64,000 nt of DNA from Caulochytrium protostelioides (taxonomy: Eukaryota; Chytridiomycota; Caulochytriomycetes; Caulochytriales; Caulochytriaceae). The position numbers and the translations under genes are program-made. Below, piece by piece: positions 50,841-61,627 of the stretch. The DNA lies in the NCBI GenBank assembly GCA_003615045.1, contig ML014119.1, positions 186,001 to 250,000 on the forward strand. The letters are read 5' to 3'. The first letter of the stretch is position 1. The number at the start of each line of letters is the position of its first letter. Below the pieces are notes generated by a model, which did not search any database, was not told the DNA's origin, and saw only the letters and a list, made by a program, of their open reading frames with translations.

Positions 50841-51974
50841 ATGATGCACCCGGTCCGCTCGACGCTGGCGCCGCTGCTGCGCCGCCAGCAGCCCGGCCGC
50901 TGGATGGTGTCGTCGGCGCGCCGCATGGCGACGGCCAGCGACCACGGCGTGCCCGGCGAGTTTGACGCGCAGGGCAACCGCAAGGTGACGCTTATTCCGG
51001 GCGATGGCATCGGCCCCGAGATCTCTGAGTCGGTGAAGCGCATCTTCGCGGCCGACAAGGTTCCCATTGTCTGGGAGGAGGTCAACGTGACGCCGGTGCT
51101 GAAGAACGGCAAGACCGCGATCCCCGACGAGGCGCTGCACTCGATCAACAAGAACAAGGTCGCGCTGAAGGGCCCGCTCGAGACGCCGATCGGCAAGGGC
51201 CACGTGTCGCTGAACCTGACGCTGCGCCGCACCTTCGACCTGTTCGCCAACGTGCGCCCGTGCTCGTCGATCGTCGGCTACGAGACGCCGTTCCGTGACG
51301 TCAACACCGTTCTTATCCGCGAGAACACCGAGGGCGAGTACTCGGGCATTGAGCACGAGGTCGTCTCGGGCACGATGCAGAGCATCAAGCTCATCACCGA
51401 GACCGCGTCGCGCCGCGTGTCGGAGTACGCCTTCCAGTACGCCCGCGCCGTCGGCCGCCCCCGCGTCACCGTGGTCCACAAGGCCAACATCATGCGTCTC
51501 TCGGACGGCCTCTTCCTTAACGTCGCCAAGGACGTCGCCCGCGACTACCCGGATATCCAGGTCGACGACGTGCTCCTTGACCGCGCGTGCCTCCAGATCG
51601 TCCAGGACCCGACGCAGTTCCGTGACACGGTCATGGTCATGCCCAACCTCTACGGTGACATCCTCTCGGACCTGTGCGCCGGCCTCATCGGCGGCCTCGG
51701 CCTCACGCCCTCCGGCAACATCGGCCTCAAGGCCTCCATCTTCGAGTCCGTCCACGGCACCGCCCCCGACATCGCTGGCCGCGACCTCGCCAACCCGACC
51801 GCGCTCCTGCTCTCGGCCGTCATGATGCTGCGCCACCTTAAGCTGGAGGCCCACGCGGAGCGTATCCAGAACGCCGTCCTCTCCACCATCGCCGAGGGCA
51901 AGACCCTCACCGGTGACCTCGGCGGCAGGAGTTCCAACACGGCCTTCACGGACGCCGTCATCTCCAAGCTCTAA
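50841..51974 (+). CDS. NAD-dependent isocitrate dehydrogenase, catalytic subunit (IDH3A/Idh2 type)
   Basis: TCA-cycle enzyme of the mitochondrial matrix, converting isocitrate to 2-oxoglutarate with NAD. The ATG at 50841 ([20 protein letters not shown], 377 residues) gives a good presequence; in-frame ATGs upstream (for example 50766) would hide it. Core motifs: [29 protein letters not shown] at about 158-172; [13 protein letters not shown]; the metal/substrate region [20 protein letters not shown]; and the NAD-site [15 protein letters not shown]. The [13 protein letters not shown] form and intact acidic metal ligands mark the catalytic subunit rather than the regulatory one. Confidence 0.95.
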   Translation: MMHPVRSTLAPLLRRQQPGRWMVSSARRMATASDHGVPGEFDAQGNRKVTLIPGDGIGPEISESVKRIFAADKVPIVWEEVNVTPVLKNGKTAIPDEALHSINKNKVALKGPLETPIGKGHVSLNLTLRRTFDLFANVRPCSSIVGYETPFRDVNTVLIRENTEGEYSGIEHEVVSGTMQSIKLITETASRRVSEYAFQYARAVGRPRVTVVHKANIMRLSDGLFLNVAKDVARDYPDIQVDDVLLDRACLQIVQDPTQFRDTVMVMPNLYGDILSDLCAGLIGGLGLTPSGNIGLKASIFESVHGTAPDIAGRDLANPTALLLSAVMMLRHLKLEAHAERIQNAVLSTIAEGKTLTGDLGGRSSNTAFTDAVISKL

Positions 51975-53634
51975 GCATCTCGTGCTCTGTCGGGTGGGCC
52001 TTCCGGCGCGTCTGGTGGTGCCGTGTCTCCTCCTGCCTGGAACCGACGTGGCCACACGCAGGTCATTAATCATACGTTCATTTCTTGGTTGTTTTGCTTT
52101 CTGGCTGCAGGGGTGACGTCTGGGAGTTGGGCCGCGGCTGCCTGAAGTGACCGCTTCCCTACGCGAGTTTTGTCTCGTGGCTGCGGCGGGGCTCGCGGGG
52201 GTCGGGTGCTTGTCTCTTTCGCGGGGGCCACGCCGACGCCCGATGGCATCGGCATCGGCGGCGTGGATGACGGCCGCGTCGACGGCGCGGCCGTCACCGA
52301 CAGCGCGGTGGCGTCTTCCAGGCCTGTTTGCAGGTCTCTTAGCCGCGAGATCGCGGTCGCGGGCCGCTCGTATGAAAATGGGGTGACGCCGCTGCCACCG
52401 AGGCCGAGACATCGCGGGCGGTCGGCGGTCGGCGGACGGCGGGCGGCGGGCAGCGCACACGGTGGCGCTCCGGCATCGAGCCCTCGAATGTAGCGGTGAG
52501 CGAAAACGGCGGCAGGTGAGCGCCCCGTCCCGCGGGTGGGTTAGGACACTCGGGAAGTTGAAGAATTTGAAGGTTTTCATGGTTCGACGGACCCATACGG
52601 CTTCCACAGGATCGGCGTCGTGGCGAGAAGCTCGTCACGGATGCCCGCTTCACCTGTCGGCCCCAGCGCCGCCCCGCGTGACTCGGCCATGGCCCCTGGT
52701 ATGGCTGCGGTGTGACTTGAGTCGCCCTGCGTCGGTGCCACACCACACCGTTGTCTGCGGGTGCGGAGGGCCCACGGTCGAACGGCGAAGGCGGAATCGG
52801 TTTGGACTGTGTGCGAGACCCAAGCCGCACAGCGCCATCGCGCAGGGATAAGAAGCATCGCACCAAGAGAACCCCCGATGCGCAGGCCTCCGTCGATGCC
52901 CACTCGATGCGCTTGGTCCAGGCGTCGGTGGCATCGTGGGATCTGCCGTGGTTGCGACCACGTGCAAAAGGACGCCGCTGGTGCATGGCCTTTCGACGTC
53001 ATTGTCAACGCTCGCGATACCCGCCGCTTCAGCCCTGACCCCATCGGCGCCTCCCCTGGGTCCACATCCTCGGCGTCGGACTCGCGCCGCACCGCCGTCT
53101 CCTTCGCTCTTTCTCCCGACGCGTCTGCGTAAGTGCCCGCCCGACGCCCATCCCCTGGCCGACGTCGGACGGTCCTCACGGCGACGTGTGGCGCTCCGAG
53201 GCTGCCACGGTTCGGTCCATCGTGGCGCAGGGATCGGCCTCGATCGACGTCGGCCCGGCCTCGGCGTCGCCGCGACGGCCTTCGTTTCGATTCGGCCGCA
53301 GCACGGTGACGCGACCGCCTGCCGTGGTCGGAAAGCATCACCACAACACGGCCCAGGGGTGGCCCGCCACCGTCTCGCCGGTGTCGTGCGCTCGTGGTGC
53401 TCGTGGGACTTCATCTGGCAATCATATCGTGCTGGCAGATCGCTCACATCTCTCTGATGGATACTTGTCTTCATGGATCTGTTCCATGCTCATGCGTTTG
53501 CCGACGATGGTATCGATCATCATGTTTTTTTTTTTTCGTCATGAATCAGTCAGATCCGACGCTTCATCGATCTCGGCTAAGGAGCAGAGTCGACGTGAGG
53601 TGGGGCCGTCTCGCGCCCCGCTGCAGCAGGCGCC
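51975..53634. other. Intergenic, no supportable gene
   Basis: About 1.7 kb. Nothing in any frame resembles a known family. A T-run of about ten lies at 53525-53534, about 100 bp before the next ATG. Confidence 0.5.
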
Positions 53635-56600
53635 ATGCAGGCCGCGGCGAATGCGGGCGACCGCGGTGACGACCATCTCGCCGACCTCGGGACGCTCACG
53701 TCGCCGACACACTTCGATGCCCTCGAAATTGATCCTGTCAGCGGCGCACTGTACCCGCCGTTCTACCAGCGGCACTCGCTGTTCCCCGGCGTCGGCGCGC
53801 GCGCCGCCGTCCAACCCACCCAGCACACCTCTGGCCGTCATGGTCGACTCATTATCCGGGAGGCGCCGCCGGGCGCCGTCGGCGGCGGCAATGGCGGCGG
53901 CAGCGGCGGCAACGGCGGCGGCGGCAACGGCAGCGGCGGCGTCGGTGGCAGCGCGGGCGACGGCGCAGGGTCCTCGTTCCACGACGCCGACGGCCTGATC
54001 CTCGGCGGCCCGCATCTCGAACACAACTTCCTCAACACGTCGTCGACGATCGGCTCGCCATACTCGGACCTGCGCGACCTGCGCGACCTGCGTGATCTGC
54101 GCAACGGCAGCGTGCCGAGCGTGCTGGTCGACTCGCACGCGATGGGCGTGTCGCTCATGGCGCAGCAGGTCATGGCGTCTTCGATGCTCTCGGACCAGAG
54201 CGATCTGCTGACGCGCACCAAGAACCTGAGCCGGCTCTCGCACCGCGTCTCCCAGAACCAAGCGCCCTACTTTTTGACGGGATCGCTGGGCTCCGTCATC
54301 GGCGTCGGCGGGCTGATCTTGCACGAGCAGGAGCACCCCGTGAGCAACAGCATGGGCTCGACGCGCGATGCCCGCGACCGCACGTCGTTTGATCCCAAAT
54401 CCTCGAGCTTGCCCGGATCGACGACCAGCGTCGGCGGGCCGGGCGCCGCGGCTCATGCCTCGACGCTCGTCACCAGCAGTGCGAACGAGCTCCGTCCCAA
54501 GTCATACCATCCCATCGATCTTCAGTCGAATGTCCAACTGCTTTCCTTGCAGCAACATCAGCAGCAGCATCAACCGCCGCAGCCACAGCCGTCGTCGGCC
54601 ATAGCGGCTCGCTCGCTGCCGGTGCAGGGGAACACGGTCTCGCCGCGCGCGAGGGATGGGGACCTGCCGCGCGACAGCTCGTCATCGTCGTCGTCGCTGC
54701 AGCAGCCGCGCGTCTCGGCCGCCCGCCGCGTGCCGCCGCTCGCTGTCCAGCAGTTCGAAGATCTGCTCATGTCCACCAAGACCGTCAAGCTCTCGAGCAC
54801 CTCGCAGCGCATGCGCAACATCGAGGTCAAGCTGAAACTCGAGGCCAAGAGCCCGCGCGTCGCGGTCTCGATGGCGGCATTCAAGCCGCCGAGCGACGAC
54901 AGGAACGGTCCGGACGGCAACGCCCGCGAGAAGGCAGACAGTGACGACGACGACGACAGCGACGGCAGCGACAACGACGGGTTTGGCGTCCGGCGCCACC
55001 AGTCGCGGCCCCACAAGCAGGAGTCGTTATGGGATTTCCTGCGATCCACGGCGCTCGACGCCGAAGGCCCGTCGGCCCCCACCGCTGACGACAAGCCCCT
55101 CGCGCCGCTGACGAGCCAGTCCACGAACAACCTCACCACCCCGACCGCCGCCTCGACGGCGCGCGCCGGCCTCCGCCGGCTGCCGGCCGCGAAATCTACC
55201 GGAGCCAGCGGCGCCTCCTACCCGTCCATGCCGGCGCCGGCGCTCTCGGCCTCCGGCAGCGTCGCGGTCACGGCCCCCGTCCCCGCGCCGCCCGCCGCCC
55301 GCGCCGTCAGCGCCTCCACCATCATGACTGACCCGGCCCCGGTCGTGGCCGGTCATGCTTCAGCGGCGCCGATCGCGGCTCCCAACGTGCCGGCGGCGGC
55401 AGCGACGGCCACCGAGTCGACAGCGTTGACTACAGTGACGGCAGCCGCCGTGGCGACGACGACAACGACGGCAACGACGACGCCGGCAGTCGTGCGCGCC
55501 TCGGCGGCCGCGCCGCATGCGGCGAGCCACCACCCTCGCATCGTGGCGCGTGATACGCCCACGCCTGATGACGACGAGGACGACGACGAGGACGCGGAGC
55601 TGTTCGGCACGAAAAAGAAATCAACGGGCATGTCGTTCGCCGATTTCCTCAACTCCGAGCCACCGGCGGAGTTTCTTGCGTCGACGCCGGCCGCGACCAG
55701 CGCGGTGCGCGACCGCGGTAAGAACAAGTTCACGAAGCTGTTCGGGCTTTCGAAAAACGCGTCGGCGCACTCGCTCGGGTCCTCGGCCACGGGCTCCGCG
55801 TCCGTCGTCAGCACCGTGGCCGCCGGCGCCCTGCCCACAGCCAAGCCGGGCGGCTCGAAGGTGCAGCTGCTGCAGACGCCGTCGCTCAGCTCCGCGACGG
55901 CCGCGCTGCAGCCGGCCATCTACCTCCGCCAGACAACGAGCCACCGCGACCGCGAGTCGACGAAGAGCATTCCGAAGGAGCGCGGCAAGGTGCCGGCCTC
56001 CTTCAACTTCGGCTCGCTCTCGACGCTGCTGTCCAAGGCGCCGGGCGACCCGCGGCACTCCAATGCTGGCGGCGACAAGAGCGACACGCGCCGCAGCAGC
56101 CACGCGACGCAGGCGAGCACCCACGAGGGCGCGCCATCGCCGAAGCTTGGCCACAGCGCGCTCGCGCTCGGCGGCTCGACCGAGTCGCTGCGCTCGGACG
56201 ATACCTCGACGAGTCTCCGCAACGGCCTGCTCGGCGCCAGCACTGACGGCCTCGATATCGAAGCCGTCCGCCGCGTCCGCTCCATCAAGAGTTTCCGCTC
56301 GATGCGCTCCATCATGCGCGCCAAGACGCCCCTCATCACGACCGACGTGGCTCTGAAGCCTGCGCCGGCTGCCGGGACGGAGCCGGTTGCCGCTGCTGCC
56401 ACCTTCACCGCGACGGCTGCCGCTGCCACCGCCGCCGCCGAGACCGAGACCGCCCACGCGGCAGCCACGGACGGGGGCCCGGCCGCGTCCGCCTCGGTGA
56501 CGCCGCGCGATGAAGACGACCATGACGGCGCCGCGTCCGCCATGACGGAGATGCCGCCGCCGACGGCGCCGCCAACGACCGCGGCGCCGCTGGGCGACGG

Positions 56601-58542
56601 CCCGTCCAGCCTGCCGGCCCCGGCGGCGGTGGTGGTCTGCGCGCGGCGCCGCAGCACGGACGCGCCGGCCTCCGAGGATGCCGCGGAGCCGATGGCGGTG
56701 GTTGCGGCGCCTGCGGCCGGCGAGGCCCCGGAGGCGCAGTGGTCTGAGCCTGTGCTCAATGCCGCCGAGACGGACCCAGCGGTGATCGAGCCGCCCCCGG
56801 CGGCCGACGACGAAGAGCCAGCCGATCCCGTGACGCGCGATGCGGTGCTAGTCGCGACCGCGCATGCTGCTGATGGGGCTGAGGAAGCCGAAGTGGCGGA
56901 CGCCACGGCTGCGGCGAGCGCTGCGGCGAGCGTTGCGGCAAGCGTTGCGCTGGCCACGACGGCGCCCGCCGCGGCTCCCGAAGCCGAGGGCGATGCGGGA
57001 GCAGCCGGTGCCGTGGTTCCTGTCGGCCCAGCGAGCGTCCACGCCGCGGCTGGTGCCGAACCGGCCGAGCCGGTCGCCGAGCCGGCGGCGTCGGACGCGG
57101 CGGCGCCGACGCCTGGCCCCACGATCGTACTGGCCGCAGCGCCGATCGCGGTGAGCGCCGACGACGAGGCCCTGACGGCGACGTCTGCGGGCCCCTTCGG
57201 GCAGCGGGACCGCCGCAGCGGCGGCGATGGCGCGCTGGAGGCGTTTAGCGCGACGGCGCCGACGGTGGTCGCGGTCCCGTCGCCGGGGCCGTGGACCCGC
57301 GACCCGAGCCGCCACTCGCTCGCCTTCATCGAGTCAGGCCGCCCGTCCTGCGCCCTGACGGCCGCGACGCCGTCCGGCACGCCGCCCAGCCGCCACCAGT
57401 CGGTGGAGCACGTCGCCGTCGGTCAAGTCGAGGGGCTGACGCCTCTGATCCACGTCTCGCTGTCGTCCATGGCGTCGCTGATCAGCGCGAAGGGCATCGT
57501 CTCCGAGTCGGCGGCCGCCGCGGCCGCGGGCGCCTCCGGCGCCCTGACCGCCCTCCCGCTGACGCTGTCGGCCACTGCGCCGCTGGAGCTCATCCTCTTC
57601 CATCTGAGTCAGATCGACCCAGCCTTCCTCCTCGTCTTTGACGAAGGCGACGAGGCGGACCACGCGGCCGCTGCGGCCGCCGCGGTCGCTGCCGCGGCCG
57701 CCGCGGCCGCCGCAGCCGCGACCGCTCCGCCAGCCACGGCGGCCGGCGCCGCGTCCCTCGCGTCGTTTGCGGCGCTGCTCAACAACCGCCCGCCGCCGAA
57801 CGTCGCCGTCACGGCGGTGCAGACCGACGACGGCCAGGACGGGGAGGACGCGGATGAGGCGGCGATGAGCGCGTCAACGCTGGCGGCGGCGGCGGCGGCG
57901 TCGCTGGCGCGGCGCCCGGGCAGCCGGTCGCGCGCCGTGTCGGCGCCCCACCCGCTGGTCACGCCGCGGCCCGCGCACGCGTCCCGCATGTCCGTCGGGC
58001 CGTCCGACCTACGCGCCGCGCCGGCAGCCGCGGGACCGACGGCCATGGCGACGGCGACGGCGACGGCGACGACGCCAACGGCGGCAGCGATGGCGGCGAT
58101 GGCGGCGACGACCTTAGGCCGCCGCTGGGTGCCGCGGGACACGGTGGCGCAGCGGGAGGCGGCGTATGCGGCGCACGTGGCGGCGCTGGAGCGGCAGGCG
58201 GCGGCGGCGCAGACGCAGGCGCGGCGGGACGTCGCGGCGGCCGCGGCGGCGCGGACGGTCGCCGAGATGACGCTCGCCGCCGAGCGCGCGCGCTACACGG
58301 CGCTCCAGCGCCAGATCGAGCTCGCCGAGCGCAAGTTCGAGGCGTTTGTGCGGCTGACGCACCGCAAGATCTTTGAGCTCGTGGAGGCCAAGCTCGTGCT
58401 CGCGCAGCAGCTCACGGCCTCGGCGGCATCGGCTCCGTCGGCTCCGTCGGCCGGTGCCGCGCAGCAGGACGACGCTGAGCTCCCGCTGGATCAGGCTCCG
58501 CGGGAAACGGAAGAAGCGCTCGCCAGCACGTCGGAGACCTGA
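53635..58542 (+). CDS. Large intrinsically disordered protein with C-terminal coiled coil
   Basis: I do not recognise a family. The ATG at 53635 gives 1635 residues. From the N-terminus: a Gly-rich run (about 80-120), LRDLRDLRDLR, Gln/His-rich and Ser-rich runs (about 310-360), a possibly folded segment (QFEDLLMSTKTVKLSS ... NIEVKLKLE), an acidic patch (DDDDDSDGSDND), then long Ala/Thr/Pro-rich stretches. Two related short motifs, SLWDFLRST (about 465) and SFADFLNSE (about 665), each follow charged residues, and a basic RRVRSIKSFRSMRSIMR lies near 880. The last 150 residues form a convincing coiled coil (ERARYTALQRQIELAERKFEAF). The open frame, the acidic/basic patches and the terminal coil support a real gene; much of the Ala-rich middle could be tolerated repeat expansion. 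A signalling scaffold is conceivable but unproven. Confidence 0.7.
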   Translation: MQAAANAGDRGDDHLADLGTLTSPTHFDALEIDPVSGALYPPFYQRHSLFPGVGARAAVQPTQHTSGRHGRLIIREAPPGAVGGGNGGGSGGNGGGGNGSGGVGGSAGDGAGSSFHDADGLILGGPHLEHNFLNTSSTIGSPYSDLRDLRDLRDLRNGSVPSVLVDSHAMGVSLMAQQVMASSMLSDQSDLLTRTKNLSRLSHRVSQNQAPYFLTGSLGSVIGVGGLILHEQEHPVSNSMGSTRDARDRTSFDPKSSSLPGSTTSVGGPGAAAHASTLVTSSANELRPKSYHPIDLQSNVQLLSLQQHQQQHQPPQPQPSSAIAARSLPVQGNTVSPRARDGDLPRDSSSSSSSLQQPRVSAARRVPPLAVQQFEDLLMSTKTVKLSSTSQRMRNIEVKLKLEAKSPRVAVSMAAFKPPSDDRNGPDGNAREKADSDDDDDSDGSDNDGFGVRRHQSRPHKQESLWDFLRSTALDAEGPSAPTADDKPLAPLTSQSTNNLTTPTAASTARAGLRRLPAAKSTGASGASYPSMPAPALSASGSVAVTAPVPAPPAARAVSASTIMTDPAPVVAGHASAAPIAAPNVPAAAATATESTALTTVTAAAVATTTTTATTTPAVVRASAAAPHAASHHPRIVARDTPTPDDDEDDDEDAELFGTKKKSTGMSFADFLNSEPPAEFLASTPAATSAVRDRGKNKFTKLFGLSKNASAHSLGSSATGSASVVSTVAAGALPTAKPGGSKVQLLQTPSLSSATAALQPAIYLRQTTSHRDRESTKSIPKERGKVPASFNFGSLSTLLSKAPGDPRHSNAGGDKSDTRRSSHATQASTHEGAPSPKLGHSALALGGSTESLRSDDTSTSLRNGLLGASTDGLDIEAVRRVRSIKSFRSMRSIMRAKTPLITTDVALKPAPAAGTEPVAAAATFTATAAAATAAAETETAHAAATDGGPAASASVTPRDEDDHDGAASAMTEMPPPTAPPTTAAPLGDGPSSLPAPAAVVVCARRRSTDAPASEDAAEPMAVVAAPAAGEAPEAQWSEPVLNAAETDPAVIEPPPAADDEEPADPVTRDAVLVATAHAADGAEEAEVADATAAASAAASVAASVALATTAPAAAPEAEGDAGAAGAVVPVGPASVHAAAGAEPAEPVAEPAASDAAAPTPGPTIVLAAAPIAVSADDEALTATSAGPFGQRDRRSGGDGALEAFSATAPTVVAVPSPGPWTRDPSRHSLAFIESGRPSCALTAATPSGTPPSRHQSVEHVAVGQVEGLTPLIHVSLSSMASLISAKGIVSESAAAAAAGASGALTALPLTLSATAPLELILFHLSQIDPAFLLVFDEGDEADHAAAAAAAVAAAAAAAAAAATAPPATAAGAASLASFAALLNNRPPPNVAVTAVQTDDGQDGEDADEAAMSASTLAAAAAASLARRPGSRSRAVSAPHPLVTPRPAHASRMSVGPSDLRAAPAAAGPTAMATATATATTPTAAAMAAMAATTLGRRWVPRDTVAQREAAYAAHVAALERQAAAAQTQARRDVAAAAAARTVAEMTLAAERARYTALQRQIELAERKFEAFVRLTHRKIFELVEAKLVLAQQLTASAASAPSAPSAGAAQQDDAELPLDQAPRETEEALASTSET

Positions 58543-58693
58543 ACCACGAACCATAGACGGACCACAACGAAAGGCCTTAGACATACATACACATCGAATC
58601 AACAACAACAACAAGAAGTCCACCACCCGAACGGACGAAAAAAGAAAGGGAAAAAAATATATAGAAAACGATGATCGTCATATCATCCACGCT

Positions 58694-61627
58694 CTATGAG
58701 GTCGTGGCGGATGTCGCGGCCGACGGCGCAGCACTCCCCGCACTACCGGCAGCCGTCCCAGGGGCCCCCGCGGCGGCGTCGGGCGCGTCCTCGCTCCCTA
58801 CGGCTTTGTTGCGGCAAAGCGGGCACGAGTTGTTGTAGGCCACCAGCCACTGGTCCAGGCACTCCTTGTGGAAGCCGTGCTGGCACCGCATCACACGCAG
58901 CAGATCGCCGTCCTCGTACTCGGTCAGGCAGATCATGCAGCGCTCGCGCGTCGCGGCGATGAGGGTCGGCGGCGGCTTCGCGAGATGGGCGGCGGCAGCT
59001 TCGGCGGCGGCCTCGGCCTGCGCCGCCGCGACCGCCGCCGCCTCCAGGTCGTCGGCGTCGGCGGGGGCCGCGGAGGTCTCGGGAGCGTCGGGGGCCGCCG
59101 CGACGTACGGCGTCAGCGCGCCGTCCTTCCACGCGTAGAGCGGCACGTCGCGCTCGACCTCCTGCTGAGAGGCATGCTGCGGGCGGTTCGGGTCGGAGGC
59201 GCCCAGCAGTTCGGCAAGCGAGGCGAGCGCGTCCTGCGCCTGCTGGCCGGTCCAGAACCCGGGATTCGTGGTGCTCATGTCGTTCGGGTTGCCCTGCGAC
59301 GAGAAGATGAGCACCGTCGGCAGCCCCGGGCCCGGCCAGAACGTCACCGTGTCGCGCTCCTGCGGATTCGCGGGCGCCGTTGGGTTGCGGGCCCGCGCCG
59401 CCACGCGCTCTTGCTGCTGCTGCAGCGCATGGATCAGCGCCGTCGTCAGGCCGCGGTAGAACGAACTCGGCAGGCGGTCCAATCCCAGCTCCGCAAAGGC
59501 GCTGCGCGACCCACCGGCACCCGCACCGGCACCGGCACCCGTTGCCCCGGAGGCGGCCGCAGCGTCGGACGGCGCCGCCGTACCGGCAGCAGCACCGGCC
59601 GCCGCCTCGGACGCGGGAGCGGCGTCGGATGCCGGGGTCTCGTCGCCGACGCGCGACATGGCGCGGCGGATCATTCCGACGAGGGCGCGGCTGATCATGG
59701 CGGCGCGCGGATCCACCGCGCGGCGCGTCGTTCCGTGGACCTGGATGCCCTCGACGGCCGGCTCGACATCGTCGTCCTGCGCTGTCGGCGTGTCGGCGCT
59801 CGACGCCGCCGAGGAGGGCCCGGCGGTCGTGGCGCGACGGCCGGTCGCAGGCGAGGGGTGGGCCGTGGTCTCGGGCGGCGTGACCATCGCCGTGCCATCG
59901 TCGTCGTCATGGGTCTCGCGCGGGTGCGCTGGTGTCGCGGTCGCATCGGTCATCGTCGCATCAGCAGGAGCGTCGCCCGACGCCGGCAACGGCGCCGTCG
60001 GCTGCGTCGTGGTCGACGGCGAGGGGTCGCTGGGCTCCGCCGTCGGCGGAGCCGCGCCCGGACCACCGACCGGCGTGTCGCTGCGGTTGCTCAGGATGTA
60101 CATGACGAACCCATACTCCTGCAGCTGGACGTCTTCGTCTTGGCCTGTGGCCGCGTCGCCGTCGCCTCCGGCGGCGCCACGCCGGCCATCCGCGGGCGTG
60201 TCGTCCGCCGTGGCGGCCGCGTCACCGTCGTCCGCCGGGTCGCTGTCGCGGGCGCCGAGGAACAGGTTGCGGATGTGGCGGAGCAACGCCGGCGAGGAGC
60301 GCGACGGGTTCGCCACCGGCGGGGTCGGGGCGGCCTGCACGGCGCTCCCTGCCGCGGCACGGGCATCGGTGTCGGTGTCCGAGCCAGTCGCCGCATCCGG
60401 GTGCGTCGTGCTGCTGCCGGTGGTCGCAGGGGCCGCCGAGGCCGACCTCGGTGCCGTGGCGCTCGGTGCGGCGCGCGGGGTCGTGGATTCCGGCGGCGCC
60501 ATGTTCGTGCGGATGCCAAGCACAATGAGGGAGGTTTCGGAGCGGCGTTGGGCGCCCGTGAGATGCGCGGCGGCCGCGGCCGCGGCCGCGGCGTTGGCGG
60601 CACCCGTCGGGGCCGCGTTGGCCGCTGCCGCCGCAGGGGCCGAGACGACGGCCGTGGATGACCGACGCGACGGTCGCAACGGCCGTGCCGACTCCGGCAT
60701 GGGTGGATCCGTCGACGCCGGGGGCGGCGACGTGGCCGAAGCATCAGCGGGCGGGGCTTCAGCGGCGGACGACGGCGTGGCGGCCGGACGGAAGAAGGGG
60801 AACAGCCGCCGGCCCTGGCGGGACGCGAGCGGACTCGTCGCTTCCATGGTCTGCGAAGGCCCGCGGCGCACGTGGCGGAGCGGACCCGCCGTGTGGGGTG
60901 CGTCCTGTGAGGGCGCCGCGGTGGCGCGGGACGGCGGCGGCGTGGAAGGGGTCCACGTGGCACCAGCTGCGGGCGACCGCGAGACAAAGGGGCGCCGCCA
61001 GAAGGGCACGTGGCTGGGTGACGTGGCCGACAGCTGCGACGCCACCGGCAAGGCTCCCGTCGCCGCGGACGGCGTGACCGACGGGGTGGACGGCGCCGCT
61101 TCGCCGTCGTCACCGCCCGCAGGCGCCGCAGGCCGGGTATACGGGGCCCGGTCCTGGGTGCGAGCGGATCGCTGTGGCATGGACCGCACGGGACCGGCGC
61201 GCCATGCACCATCGGACCCGATGCGATCCGCGGCGGCGGCGGCCGCCGATCCCGCCATGCGAGCGGTGGGCGACGACGGCGGCGGCCTGTCGTCGCTGCC
61301 GAACCGGCGGCGCAGACGCCCGTCGCGCCGGCTCTCGCCCGGCGTCGAGGGACTGTAGAGGGCGTGTCGGCGGTGCACGGGCGGATACGCCGGCGCGCGG
61401 CGCGCGGCGTCGCTGGCGGCGCGGCGTTCGAGCCACGTGCTCAACAGATTGGTTTCGACGGTGGTGGTCGCCGGGGGGTCGGCGGCGCCGTCGGCGCCGT
61501 GGCTTGGATCCGCGGCATCCGGGTCCGTGGCGGCGTCACGACCGTCGGAGAGGGGTCGCACCGGCGTCGGGGGCGGAGTGCTGCCATCGCCGCTGCCGCC
61601 GTGCGCGGACGAGGGGACATTCCCCAT
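58694..61627 (-). CDS. RING-H2 E3 ubiquitin ligase, probably N-myristoylated
   Basis: The ATG at 61627 gives 977 residues. The C-terminal RING-H2 (about 897-942) is C-X2-C-X14-C-X-H-X2-H-X2-C-X11-C-X2-C: CMICLTEYEDGDLLRVMRC, then QHGFHKECLDQWL and CPLC. This C3H2C3 pattern with the Trp after the sixth ligand is that of E2-binding E3 ligases. The N-terminus MGNVPSSAHGG fits the N-myristoylation pattern (Gly2, small residue at 6), suggesting membrane attachment. Between them is a very long Ala/Pro/Ser/Asp-rich disordered region; an ordered-looking segment (RSAFAELGLDRLPSSFYRGL and TVTFWPGPGLPTVLIFSS) lies at about 715-800. Substrate unknown. Confidence 0.88.
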   Translation of the reverse strand: MGNVPSSAHGGSGDGSTPPPTPVRPLSDGRDAATDPDAADPSHGADGAADPPATTTVETNLLSTWLERRAASDAARRAPAYPPVHRRHALYSPSTPGESRRDGRLRRRFGSDDRPPPSSPTARMAGSAAAAAADRIGSDGAWRAGPVRSMPQRSARTQDRAPYTRPAAPAGGDDGEAAPSTPSVTPSAATGALPVASQLSATSPSHVPFWRRPFVSRSPAAGATWTPSTPPPSRATAAPSQDAPHTAGPLRHVRRGPSQTMEATSPLASRQGRRLFPFFRPAATPSSAAEAPPADASATSPPPASTDPPMPESARPLRPSRRSSTAVVSAPAAAAANAAPTGAANAAAAAAAAAHLTGAQRRSETSLIVLGIRTNMAPPESTTPRAAPSATAPRSASAAPATTGSSTTHPDAATGSDTDTDARAAAGSAVQAAPTPPVANPSRSSPALLRHIRNLFLGARDSDPADDGDAAATADDTPADGRRGAAGGDGDAATGQDEDVQLQEYGFVMYILSNRSDTPVGGPGAAPPTAEPSDPSPSTTTQPTAPLPASGDAPADATMTDATATPAHPRETHDDDDGTAMVTPPETTAHPSPATGRRATTAGPSSAASSADTPTAQDDDVEPAVEGIQVHGTTRRAVDPRAAMISRALVGMIRRAMSRVGDETPASDAAPASEAAAGAAAGTAAPSDAAAASGATGAGAGAGAGGSRSAFAELGLDRLPSSFYRGLTTALIHALQQQQERVAARARNPTAPANPQERDTVTFWPGPGLPTVLIFSSQGNPNDMSTTNPGFWTGQQAQDALASLAELLGASDPNRPQHASQQEVERDVPLYAWKDGALTPYVAAAPDAPETSAAPADADDLEAAAVAAAQAEAAAEAAAAHLAKPPPTLIAATRERCMICLTEYEDGDLLRVMRCQHGFHKECLDQWLVAYNNSCPLCRNKAVGSEDAPDAAAGAPGTAAGSAGSAAPSAATSATTS

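Noticed and set aside
58868-61358. Long plus-strand frames opposite the RING gene
   Set aside because: The minus strand carries a complete RING-H2 domain; the plus frames are Arg/Gly or Ala/Ser noise.
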